Origin: Bacteroidales bacterium
GTDB taxonomy: Bacteria > Bacteroidota > Bacteroidia > Bacteroidales > VadinHA17
Assembly: GCA_021371855.1 (NCBI GenBank)
Contig: JAJFVL010000068.1
Location: forward strand, 54,906-118,905
DNA: 64,000 nt
Direction: 5' to 3'
This document shows, piece by piece, positions 52,301-61,000 of the stretch (within the stretch, counting starts at the first letter, position 1; every line of letters begins with the position of its first letter). Made by a program: the position numbers and the translations under genes. The notes under the pieces are model-generated. The model was given only the letters and a program-made list of their open reading frames with translations. It was not told the origin of the DNA and ran no database searches.

Positions 52301-54944
52301 GAGTAGGATTGACTGTAACAACAACATTTTTAGCAGGACCATCAACACAACCAACTGGACTTACCGGGACAACTCTGTATGTAACTGTCTGGTAATAATC
52401 TGTTTGATTTACAAGTTTGTCGGTTATATAATGATTGTTTGATAAATCCGACACCGAAGAAGTGAATCCTGTAACTGAGCCTGATGCGGTTACAGTATAT
52501 TTGAACGATATAAATCCGCTGGTAAATGTACTTGGACTTGTCAGCTGAATATTTGTAGTAGTGCTGTCGCACTGGGTTATGGCGGCAGGAATAGTGAAAA
52601 CCTGGGCAATCGGGTTAACTGTTACCGTTGCTGTTATAGAATTGCCAACACAATAAGTTGTTCCCGGACCTGTAGGAATAATGGTGAAGGTCACTGTTAT
52701 GGGATTATTGGTGGTATTTGAAAAGATCCCTGAAATTTTATCGCTGGTTGTTCCGGAATTTGGCAATGTTGTGGAAATCCCGGAAGGATTGGTCCGTGTC
52801 CATGCGAATGTTGTCCCTGGAACATCATTATCTGTTCCTAAAACTATATCCGCAAATGCAATCCCCGGACACTCATTCTGTGCTGATGGCGTTGCCGTGG
52901 CAACTGGTATTTTATTAACGGTCAGCAAAACTGTATTAGTGATATTCGTATGCCCCTGTCCATCTGAAACAATACACCTGTACCGATAACCATTCATACT
53001 GTACGGGGCAGCAGTCAGATCAAGTTCCCTGGTTGTTGCACCGCTGTATACACCACCATCAGATATATCTGAGAATCCGCTTCCGGTATCAACCTGCCAT
53101 TGATAGGTAATTGTTCCCCGGCCCCTTACCTTAACATCAAAAGAGGCATCGGATCCTTCGCAGATATCAATACCTGAAGGTTGCCTGGTTATACGTGGCC
53201 GACCCATACCGATTGCAAAATCAGTGGTAACAGTTGAAATACCGTTAACTAATGTGGTACGGGTTATTTCTGATGCGGTTACGGTACCATGTGTACCATC
53301 AACTTCAAGGTTTCCTCCGTTGGTTCTCTTTATAATACTTGCAGATTGATCAATTCCTGAAAAACCGTTATGGTTAAGGTTCACATTAAAACTGCCTGAT
53401 GTCATTGGAGACACAGAAGTTAATGACCAATATCCTGTTGTATATCTGTCATATATTTCATTCCCGTCATCATCGAGAGGTAAACCCGCAGTGCCGATGT
53501 CTTCTGCTTTGAATTGTGCAGTGAGAGGACCTGATATCAGATCCTGAAACGAAATTTTCATCGGATTATAGAAAGAAGCCGATCCTACAGGATAAAGGTA
53601 TTCCGGTCCGGTGACCCCGATTGCCCGTTGCAGTTTACCTATAACTGTTCCGTTTGTCCTTATTATTGCCCCAACGGCACTGTTTGAAACTTTCAGGATG
53701 TTTCCATTGGAGTTGATATCACCTGCCGACATTGTAAGAATTCCTTTTGCCGTGATATCTGCATTAAGCGTTTTAACGCCGGTTCCCGAAACTGTCAGGT
53801 TCCTGTAATCATCGCTTGTAAATACAGTCTGATCCCCATTCCGGAGGTAGTTAACAGTACTCCCTGTACCTGATGAATATGATCCTATACTATTTGTTTC
53901 ACCCTCCAGATTAAACAGATGCGAAAGATTCCCCCCGCTCATATCTATTGATCCTGCACCGCTGAGATTTCCGGTAAGAGAAACCGTTTTTGTAGTGGTG
54001 CCGTTGAAACTTAACGAGCCTTTGATGTCAGCAGCGCCATATATTGCCAGTGTTGTTGTATTGGTTCCCAAATCGAAAGTGCCCCCGCTGACTGTAAGAT
54101 CTAATCCGACTATTGAATTTCCCTGCAGGATTTTAATACCCGAATTTGAAATAATCAGATTCCTGTAGCTGGCAGTGGGGAAAACAGTCTGATCCGTACC
54201 ATTGTAATCAACTGTACTTGCACCGGAAGGGCTTGTTGTGAATGTCCCGATAGAATTTGTTGCACCGGCCAGATTTAAGAGATGAGGAAGGCTTCCTCCG
54301 CTCATGTCGATCAAACCAGTACCGCCAAGAATGTCTTTTATTGTTGTTGTCTGTGTGGTAATACCGTTAAATTTAAGTGCTCCGTTTACAGTAGCTTTCC
54401 CTCCAACTGTCAGGTTAGAAGTAATCGAACTCAGACTAAGAGTTCCGGCTGTAATATACAGATCATTAAGAACGCCCAGGGTACTTCCCGGATTTGAACT
54501 CTGTGTTACAGTGTAGCCCGGACTGTTAATTGTGAGCTTATAGAATGTTTCGCCGGTTGATCCATGTGTAATAATCTGATCAGCAACTCCATTCAATGAT
54601 ACTGTTGAGGTACCCGGGTTGAACGATCCAAGATCGGTCCAGTGACCGGTAATATTATAAAATCCGTTACCTGATGTCGATCCCGAACTTCCGTTTGAGT
54701 AATTACCTGTGAGAGTTATTGTTCCGTTATTAATCAGAGTACCTGATGCATTTTCAAGATCCTTACTGTTAACCACTACATTTGAAGAAACAGAAATAGC
54801 AGCTCCCGTGTTTGAGACGACCTGGGCAAATGACAAATTATGCCATGGTGATAATAACATAATGCACAGAATAATCATGCTCTTAACGGAAGAGCTCATC
54901 ATTCTATCCCTTACAGGCATTATATGTTTGTTAATTCCGGTCAT
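49383..54944 (-). CDS. Giant SprB-repeat surface protein with T9SS type-B C-terminal domain
   Basis: 1853 residues. Signal peptide at about 20-41 (MIILCIMLLSPWHNLSFAQ). The first 560 residues are beta-helix-like with three related blocks (for example TFDLGTNTTTLAIYGAADIKG). PKD/Ig-like domains follow at about 580-1090. Then come eight or more SprB repeats at about 1100-1740, each with a C-G pair and WSNGASSQDISGLTEGYYKV-type cores. The last 90 residues (IPNAISPNSDSYNDVWNIG; VKIFNRWGESLWKSERG) are the gliding-motility-type C-terminal domain, recognised by T9SS. It is displayed at the surface, possibly as an adhesin. Cotranscribed with porP/sprF downstream. Confidence 0.92.
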   Translation of the reverse strand: MTGINKHIMPVRDRMMSSSVKSMIILCIMLLSPWHNLSFAQVVSNTGAAISVSSNVVVNSKDLENASGTLINNGTITLTGNYSNGSSGSTSGNGFYNITGHWTDLGSFNPGTSTVSLNGVADQIITHGSTGETFYKLTINSPGYTVTQSSNPGSTLGVLNDLYITAGTLSLSSITSNLTVGGKATVNGALKFNGITTQTTTIKDILGGTGLIDMSGGSLPHLLNLAGATNSIGTFTTSPSGASTVDYNGTDQTVFPTASYRNLIISNSGIKILQGNSIVGLDLTVSGGTFDLGTNTTTLAIYGAADIKGSLSFNGTTTKTVSLTGNLSGAGSIDMSGGNLSHLFNLEGETNSIGSYSSGTGSTVNYLRNGDQTVFTSDDYRNLTVSGTGVKTLNADITAKGILTMSAGDINSNGNILKVSNSAVGAIIRTNGTVIGKLQRAIGVTGPEYLYPVGSASFYNPMKISFQDLISGPLTAQFKAEDIGTAGLPLDDDGNEIYDRYTTGYWSLTSVSPMTSGSFNVNLNHNGFSGIDQSASIIKRTNGGNLEVDGTHGTVTASEITRTTLVNGISTVTTDFAIGMGRPRITRQPSGIDICEGSDASFDVKVRGRGTITYQWQVDTGSGFSDISDGGVYSGATTRELDLTAAPYSMNGYRYRCIVSDGQGHTNITNTVLLTVNKIPVATATPSAQNECPGIAFADIVLGTDNDVPGTTFAWTRTNPSGISTTLPNSGTTSDKISGIFSNTTNNPITVTFTIIPTGPGTTYCVGNSITATVTVNPIAQVFTIPAAITQCDSTTTNIQLTSPSTFTSGFISFKYTVTASGSVTGFTSSVSDLSNNHYITDKLVNQTDYYQTVTYRVVPVSPVGCVDGPAKNVVVTVNPTPRVVAVNIKPEICYGTNTEIVLQSPTVMTTGSILFNYTVSATGPSVSGNMAPENNRPLNYKISRQYQNSSDTLQSVYYSITPKVDNNICHQGKTIISEVKVHPIPLQDLFIKKPLLCNGGSNAVLTVVLSKGSKPDSIMWTGNLGYGNKYITNDNYSDISNLRTAKYYVTVKDRLGCVGKDDQTISGAVLSTYFFVVPKDGEYGYGTTCPEPGANDGELWVKENSSSTGIPPFTYYITYNDNDTIIKDTLSATGGLPRPHKNLHAGNYKLFITDKNECPDDKSVEIVAPPVITVEFDKKKYGNYNVSCKNSSDGYVEVKSVAGGNGEPYRYKWSTGNGLITGIDTLSSLDNISAGTYYLTITDHKGCMKTDSVTLTEPEGMQLVSSSVSIKNDGYYNISCNGGNDGSIEMTIAGGTGTFAYSWTGPGSYTATTEDISGLRAGTYECTVIDQNNCTMKLMPGSVKPSFELKEPPALEVYDTLSVSADGAYNINCNGGTGTIDITVKGGSPGYTYTWSTTDGSGLISGQEDQHALTAGTYHLEIRDINNCPAAIDITLTQPAPLVITLLPTHITCLSPGNNNGSIDLSVEGGIAPYSYSWSNGASSQDISGLTEGYYKVTVTDANGCPKTDSVRINLPQPLTYTANISNHYNNGYNISCNGMADGSIEISPSSGLAPFIYSWTGPAGFTATTAKITGLRAGSYALVITDSNYCTATETFNLTEPGALGLIFNLSESHAGGFNINCAGESTGSISIEPLNQVGEVDYIWSDGASGRERENLPAGNYGVILTDKNNCRASSSVTLTEPDSLKLVFNISKPFCPDKHDGEISLNVTGGVRGTDYSYQWSDNSTSGNISNIPKGFYKVAVTDMNGCLVKDSVNVEPLNESCLIIPNAISPNSDSYNDVWNIGMIELYPEMVVKIFNRWGESLWKSERGYPHPWDGTSNGSPLPIDSYHYIIDLHNGTKPIVGNVTIVR

Positions 54945-54956
54945 TCAGTCTCTTTG

Positions 54957-54999
54957 TCGTGCGGTCTTGCAATCGTGCAGTCGTGCAGTCCATGCAGTT
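54957..54999. repeat. Short imperfect repeat (TCGTGCAGTC) upstream of the giant T9SS gene
   Basis: TCGTGCGGTC, TCGTGCAG, TCGTGCAG and CATGCAG follow in 43 bp. The 188-bp gap to the FKBP gene also has a C/T-rich stretch (55066-55133) with TTCCGGTCTCC and CCGGTCTCCG copies. No promoter was recognised. Confidence 0.5.
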
Positions 55000-55132
55000 T
55001 TTATTTAATTCTTGCTATTATTTTGTTCTTCATTTGTTCCTTAATTTAATTTTCTTCCATTCATCCACTCTTCCACTATTCCATTCTCCTCTTTTCCGGT
55101 CTCCTGTCCTCCGGTCTCCGTTCCTTCCTTCC

Positions 55133-55846
55133 TCATTTCTTCCCCGGCTTCACTTCCATCAAAGTAATATCGAATACCAAAGCTGTGTTCGGCGGAATTA
55201 CGTTTGGCAATCCGGCAGTGCCATAAGCCAGAACGGAAGGAATAAAGATTCTCCAGACCGAGCCTTCGGGCATTAATTGTACTGTTTCATTCAGACCCGG
55301 AATTAAATTAGCTGTCAGAGCAGTAATAGCCTTCTTTTTCTGAAATGTATCTTCAAAAACGGTACCGTCGGGGAAGATGCCGATAGCGTTTATAACAACA
55401 GTATCGGCAGCAGCAGGCCTTATTCCTGTGCCTGCTTTTATTACAATATAATGTATTCCGTCGGGTAAGGCTCCCACGCCCGGTTTCCCTTTTAAAGCAT
55501 TGAATAGTTGTTCTTCCATCTGGCGACTCCTCGTGTTCTGGTTCGAAAGCTGGTAAGCCGCTACAATAGGCGCTATTGTGGAATCGGTTACTGCAAGTGG
55601 CTTTTTCTGCAACACGTCGTCCAGCCCTTTTTTGAAAAGAGTCTGGTTACTTATTGAAAAACTGTTCTTTACCATCCATTGGCCAATAAAGGCACCAATG
55701 GCATATTGCAAAGTATCTGCCCGGGATGATAATGTTATAATCGATTGGGATGCAGTTGCCTGTCTGGCAGTCTGCTGTTGTGCAGAAAGGCTGATGGTCA
55801 TCAGTAATGCTGCGAATGTTAAGATTGTAATTCTTTTGCGTTTCAT
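55133..55846 (-). CDS. Secreted FKBP-type peptidyl-prolyl isomerase
   Basis: 237 residues. Signal peptide at about 1-22 (ILTFAALLMTISLSAQ). An N-terminal helical dimerisation-type domain (about 40-115, DTLQYAIGAFIGQWMVKN, FKKGLDDVLQKKP) precedes the FKBP domain (about 130-235). Conserved segments are DGTVFEDTFQ, IPGLNETVQLMPEGSVWRIFIPS (as parts IPGLNETVQLMPEG and WRIFIPSVLAYG) and IPPNTALVFDITLMEV. It catalyses prolyl isomerisation and helps fold exported proteins, plausibly in the periplasm. It could serve the neighbouring giant T9SS substrate, but FKBPs are general. Confidence 0.93.
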   Translation of the reverse strand: MKRKRITILTFAALLMTISLSAQQQTARQATASQSIITLSSRADTLQYAIGAFIGQWMVKNSFSISNQTLFKKGLDDVLQKKPLAVTDSTIAPIVAAYQLSNQNTRSRQMEEQLFNALKGKPGVGALPDGIHYIVIKAGTGIRPAAADTVVINAIGIFPDGTVFEDTFQKKKAITALTANLIPGLNETVQLMPEGSVWRIFIPSVLAYGTAGLPNVIPPNTALVFDITLMEVKPGKK

Positions 55847-55897
55847 ATTTATTTTATCTTTTTACTTTTATCTTTTATCTGAACCATTGTTTGGTGT

Positions 55898-56551
55898 TTA
55901 TCGTTTCTCGTTTCCCGTATAAAAACCAATACGCTTTCTTTGTTTTTGTTCATTTTGTTGCTTATCCTTATTTAGCAAGTAGTTTATTGCTTCATAAACA
56001 TCAGTAAATTTGCTTTCAATTTCTTTTAGTTTAGCTGTTAATTCTTTGTAAGTCAGGGCATATTGCCTTACCATTACATAGGCTCTCATTATTGCTATAT
56101 TTACATTTATTGCTTTCTCTGAGTTTAATATTCCGCTTAACATTGCAAGCCCCTGCTCAGTAAAAGCATATGGAATGGCTGAAACATTTCTCTTTTTCTG
56201 GGATGCGGTCACATTTTGTGACCTCATATTTGATACATTACCTGATGCGGTGGCAATTAATGACCGCATAGACATCCATTCATCTAATGTAAGGCGGAAC
56301 ATAAAATCAATCGGAAATCTTTGCATGTTTCTTTTTACAGCCTGATTCAAGGTCTTTGTTTGCACTTCATAAAGTTCTGCAAGGTCGTAATCAAGCATCA
56401 CTTTATGTTCCCTGATTTCATAAATTTTACTTTGTATTAGTTGCAGTTCCATTATTACTAATTTTATCTGTTTATCAGGCTGATAATCCTTAAAACTTTC
56501 CTTTATTTCGCGAATTGTGGCATACAATTCTTTCTTCTCTGAGTCGTGCAT
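55898..56551 (-). CDS. ORF6N-domain protein 1
   Basis: 217 residues from ATG 56551, or 184 from ATG 56452 (MELQLIQSKIYEI), a start commonly seen in this family. The ORF6N domain (PF10543, KilA-N-like) spans about 38-125: HKVMLDYDLAELYEVQTKTLNQAVKRNMQRFP, quoted only in part as YDLAELYEVQTKTLNQAVK. It is followed by AIPYAFTEQGLAMLSGILNSEKA and a coiled helical C-terminus (LTYKELTAKLKEIESKF). The domain is of phage/plasmid origin and likely binds DNA; its role in bacterial chromosomes is unknown. A paralogue lies at 56906-57469, with repetitive DNA between them. Confidence 0.85.
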   Translation of the reverse strand: MHDSEKKELYATIREIKESFKDYQPDKQIKLVIMELQLIQSKIYEIREHKVMLDYDLAELYEVQTKTLNQAVKRNMQRFPIDFMFRLTLDEWMSMRSLIATASGNVSNMRSQNVTASQKKRNVSAIPYAFTEQGLAMLSGILNSEKAINVNIAIMRAYVMVRQYALTYKELTAKLKEIESKFTDVYEAINYLLNKDKQQNEQKQRKRIGFYTGNEKR

Positions 56552-56658
56552 CGTACGCCCTGTTTCCTTTTTATATGCTTTTGCCTATTATTATTTATAA
56601 CATCTTCCATTCTAATTTCTAATTTCTTATCTATTAGTCATTTCGTCTCCGTTTTACA

Positions 56659-56905
<247 letters not shown>

Positions 56906-57469
56906 TTATCTTTTATCTTTTCCTACCTGTTTAAATCCTATTTTAGGCCGGCTTTGTTGTTCCATTTCCTGAATTTTGGTTTGTTTAAATTGTTCCAGGT
57001 ATTCAAAAACCAATGCTATTTTATCTTCATGGTCGGTTAATTTGCTGTTTATCTTTTGCATTTCCAATAACAGTTCTTTATTCAAAAGTGTCATCTCCTG
57101 CATTTTATTAAATATTCGTACTATTTGAATATTTACTGTTATTGCCCTTTCGGAATTTAATACACTTGCCAGCATTACAGCTCCATGTTCGGTAAAGGCA
57201 AAAGGCATATAAGGAGAAAACTTCAGCTTTTTGAGGTGGTCGCAATTTGCGACCAGTTTTTCTTTCTCAGCGATAGTGAGTTGAAACATAAAGTCAACAG
57301 GGAACCTTTTAATGTTTCTCTTTACAGCTTCATTAAGTCTTTTTGTTGAAACATCATATAATTCAGCCATATCACTATCAATCATTACCTGCTGGTTTCT
57401 TATAATGATAATTTTATTAATTATAACCTCGTCGTCAAGTATAGTGGTCTTTTCAATGTCCTGAATCAT
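56906..57469 (-). CDS. ORF6N-domain protein 2
   Basis: 187 residues, a clear paralogue of the gene at 55898. The ORF6N core is VMIDSDMAELYDVSTKRLNEAVKRN, quoted as IDSDMAELYDVSTKRLNEA, with FPVDFMFQLTIAEKEKLV and the shared MPFAFTEHGAVMLASVLNSERA. The C-terminus is a helical coiled segment and ends RPKIGFKQVGKDKR, similar to the end of copy 1 (KRIGFYTGNEKR). It ends directly in the repeat at 56901-56920, and a 21-bp repeat array lies 81 bp upstream of its start. Probable DNA-binding protein of unknown role. Confidence 0.87.
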   Translation of the reverse strand: MIQDIEKTTILDDEVIINKIIIIRNQQVMIDSDMAELYDVSTKRLNEAVKRNIKRFPVDFMFQLTIAEKEKLVANCDHLKKLKFSPYMPFAFTEHGAVMLASVLNSERAITVNIQIVRIFNKMQEMTLLNKELLLEMQKINSKLTDHEDKIALVFEYLEQFKQTKIQEMEQQSRPKIGFKQVGKDKR

Positions 57470-57554
57470 TGTTTCCAGTTTTTTGCAGTCCTTAGTCCTA
57501 ATTTTGTCTATTGTCTATAATACATTTCTTCACTTTTATCTTTTGTCTTGCTAT

Positions 57555-57776
57555 TTGATAATTGCCTTCTGTATTTCGATATTCCCCTCTTGCATTTTGA
57601 TATTACCCTCTCGTATTTTGATATTACCCTCCTGCATTTCGATACTACCCTCCTGCTTTTCGATACTACCCTCTTGCATTTCGATATTGCCCTTTTGCAT
57701 TTTGATATTTGCCTCTTGCATTTTGATATTCCCCTTCTTCTTTTTAATCTCCTCCTTCTGTCTTTTGATATTTGTC
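57555..57776. repeat. 21-bp tandem repeat (TTGATATTACCCTCTTGCATT), 10.5 units
   Basis: Exact 21-bp period from 57555 to 57764 plus a 12-bp part unit. Units drift by point changes (TCGATACTACCC, TTGATATTTGCC and so on) without length changes. As 21 is a multiple of three, frames stay open. On the minus strand the frame from ATG 57721 to TAG 57551 (56 codons) encodes heptads of the form GNIKMQE/GSIEKQE. It ends 81 bp before the ORF6N gene 2 start. Whether this frame is translated is unknown. Confidence 0.93.
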
Positions 57777-57804
57777 TTTTTTGTTCTTACTTACACCACC
57801 TGCC

Positions 57805-57853
57805 TTTTTACTTTTGTCTTTTATCTTTCTTTTTCCGGTTCGCGGTTCGTGGC
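57805..57853. repeat. Dispersed repeat, copy 3
   Basis: TTTTTACTTTTGTCTTTTATCTTTC followed by TTTTTCCGGTTCGCGGTTCGTGG, the same element as copies 1 and 2 at 56721 and 56801. CGCCTTCCGCCTACTGCC (57868-57885) also resembles GCCTTTCGCCTACCG beside copy 1 (56691-56705). Confidence 0.75.
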
Positions 57854-58005
57854 TTTTCTCCCTATCGCCTTCCGCCTACTGCCATGTTATCACTTTTATT
57901 TTTTTACTTCTAACTTGAACTTTTTCCTAAAATAGGTCTTCATGTAATTTTTTCAATATGTACTGTTATTTCTCTACAAAAATAAAAGCAGAATCTGCAT
58001 AGTCT

Positions 58006-61000
58006 TTATATTACTCCATATATTCTGAATCCTCTTATATACCACGTCCCAGCAGCAGAAGATGCAGTAACGTCAATAGAAATAGGTCCACCTGATGTAA
58101 AAGCTTCAGAATATTTAAGAACAGCTCCGATTCTATGACTATCATTTGCATTATTTCCCTTAGCTCTTAACGGGATTGCTTTCTTAGAAGTTCCATCATA
58201 AAAGGCTTCAAATGACCAGTTTGCATCAGTGGCACCATTTTGTGTAAGGGTAATATCTGCTTCAACCATTATTTTGGAATATGTATTTGGCAGAACATTA
58301 AATGAAACAACATTATTGCTACTTGATGTGCCAGAAGTTTCATTTTCATCAGCATATAATAATACCATAGTCCCAGCAGGGAGGTTTGAAACAGGTAACA
58401 CTCCATTAGTAAGCATAGCAAAGGTTCTTCTTGTAAAATCTGATGCAGTGCCATAAAAATTAGTACCATCATATTCTACAGCTCCCGCCTCAGGAGTTGA
58501 CATACTTGTACCAGATGTAAATTTTAACGGGGCAGTATTTGCTGAAGATGTTCCTGCAGCCAGCTGAAGCAACGCAGTGGGATTTGGATATGGAACACTG
58601 GGAGATGTATTTAATATTCCTATATAAAGTGGCTTTGCAAAAGCAGCATAGGTATCTCCTATTGATAAAGTAGAATAATCCGGATCAGACCCACCAATTT
58701 CGAAAGAAGGGTATCCGGTTCGGGCATATGTTGGTCTTGCTTCAAACCTTATATTTCTTTGAACTGTACCTGAACCACCATCTGAAGTCTTAAAAATAAA
58801 ATCGATCAATGTTATTGATGGGTCTGTAGTTTCAAAAATAGCTCCGTTCTCATCGTTCCTGTTTCTGAGTCTCAGTATAGAGGGGCCATAAACATCCCCG
58901 TCTTGTCTTAGAATAAGTTCCTTGGTTGCCTTCACAGTCCCTGAATTTGCATCTCCGAATTTAAAATCACCTGTACCTGATTCGAGCCTGCCTCTTTCAA
59001 TATTATTAGCTCTGAAAACAATATCATTATCATCAAGGGTTCCGATAAAATTATTAGATGGATTGGTTCCAGCATTGCCGCCTAGCGACCAATATGAACC
59101 AACGCCCACTAATGCCACCGTACCAGATGCATCGGGAAAAGTAATGGTTTTATCTGATCCTGTTGGAGACCATGTTAATGTGCCTTTAATTCCGGTACTT
59201 TGTAAGATCAGCTGATCTGATGATGCAGATAAATTAATTGATGGCATTGTCAGAGCTGCTCCAACAGTATTTCCAATTGAAGGAACTCCTCCCGGGCTTG
59301 TGACTAATATACCATTATTTGCTGTCGGAATATAACTAAGATTATTGGCAGTTGTTGTATAAAGTAATGTGTTTGTCCCTCCAAAACCTGTAAGACCGGT
59401 TCCTCCATTTGCTACGGTTACTGTACCTGTTACATTTGCTGCGGTACCTGTTGTATTTGCTGCATTATCAGGTATGTCTCCGCTTAAAAGAGTCGGTAAC
59501 TGTGCATGAGGTAATGTGCCAGTTGTAATATCTGATGCTGAAATTGTTACATTTGAGCTTAAAGCGTAACCATTTACTGTTGTACTAGTTAATGCTCTGT
59601 TCGATAAGTCAGTGGTAAGATTTATAACCTGGCTCTCTGCTATATTTGGTATATCTATCGCAGTAGCTGCTGTCAAACCACCCGATCCGTCTGCTTTTTG
59701 TAATGCATTACCTGTTGTTGCTGGTACATAATCTGTTTTTGCCACTGCAGAACTAAATCCTCCTGATCCGTTTCCCTTTAAAATTGAACTCCCTGATGTG
59801 GCCGGAGCATAGTCTGTCCCAACAGTTGCTGCAGAGATTGCAGTGCCGTTTCCTTTTAAGATGCCAGAAACTGAAGTTGATAAAGTAATGGCTGGAGTGG
59901 TTCCTGCATTTACTACCGTTCCTGAAAGACCGTTTCCAGAAACAACAGAAACAGTTGTTACAGTCCCATTTGTCGGGGTTGTCCATAACAGACTTCCTGC
60001 AGTAGCTCCTGCTGTAAGCACTTTGCCACTATTTGTAGTAGAGGTTGCTATTACATGCAGATTTCCATCTCCTGTTGGGTGAGTATAATTATTTGCACCA
60101 TCAGCCACATTCAAAAGTGTTCTTACTTGTGCTGCTGTTAAATCTTCTACGTTCCCTGGTCCTGCTGTAACTCTTCCTTTAATTGTTGCTGTTGCAACCG
60201 TAGCTAACTTCGCATTGGTAACTGTATTATTGGTTATTGTCAGAGCATCCGAACCTGTTACGTCGCCTGTATGAGTGGCGTTTGTTACAAGCCCGCTATA
60301 AAGAGTATTTACAGCATTATCGCCTGTGTTTGTTCCACTTACTGTTGCATTATCTGTGGCTTCAAGTGTCTTCCCTGCTGCAATTGTTAAAGTACCGGTT
60401 CCGGTGGTAATTGTATTACCATTAATGGTTGTTGCTTTAGCTACTCCGAGAGTTGGTGTAATAAGTACCGGAGAAGTATCCATCACAAATTTGCTCCCTG
60501 TCCCTGTCTGAGAGGCAACGCTTGTCGCATTACCTACACTTGTGATGGGACCCGTCAGATTTGCGTTTGTCGTTACCGTTGATGCCAGTGTAGCTGTTGC
60601 CGCATTTCCATTTAATGCTGCGGTAATAGTTCCTGCACTAAAATTCTGTGAAGCATCTCTTAATACTATTGTATTTGCAGTATTTGATGCGGTAGCCGTT
60701 GTTGCCGAGTTGGCAACCTTGCCAACTGTTGAAATTGTTGCAAGTTTTGTGTCAGCAATTGAAGCAGTGGCAGAAATTTTGCCGTTATCAATAGCTCCTG
60801 CTGAAATAGTTGGAAGATCTGCAGTACCTGATAAATCTCCCGCTAACTTTACTTTTCCCTTTATTATCGTTGTAGCATCGGGAGTGGCAGTGGTAACTGC
60901 ATCTGATACAAACGCTGTTGTTGCTATTTGTGTTGTATTGGTACCAGGTGCTGCTGTTGGTGCTGAAGGCGTACCTGTTAATGTTGGGGAAGCCAATGGA

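Noticed and set aside
57555..57776. CRISPR array
   Set aside because: The 21-bp units are contiguous with no spacers, and no cas gene is present.
57483..57935. 150-codon plus-strand frame with ILPSCI repeats
   Set aside because: It is the translation of the 21-bp repeat, which leaves several frames open. There is no start context or family similarity.
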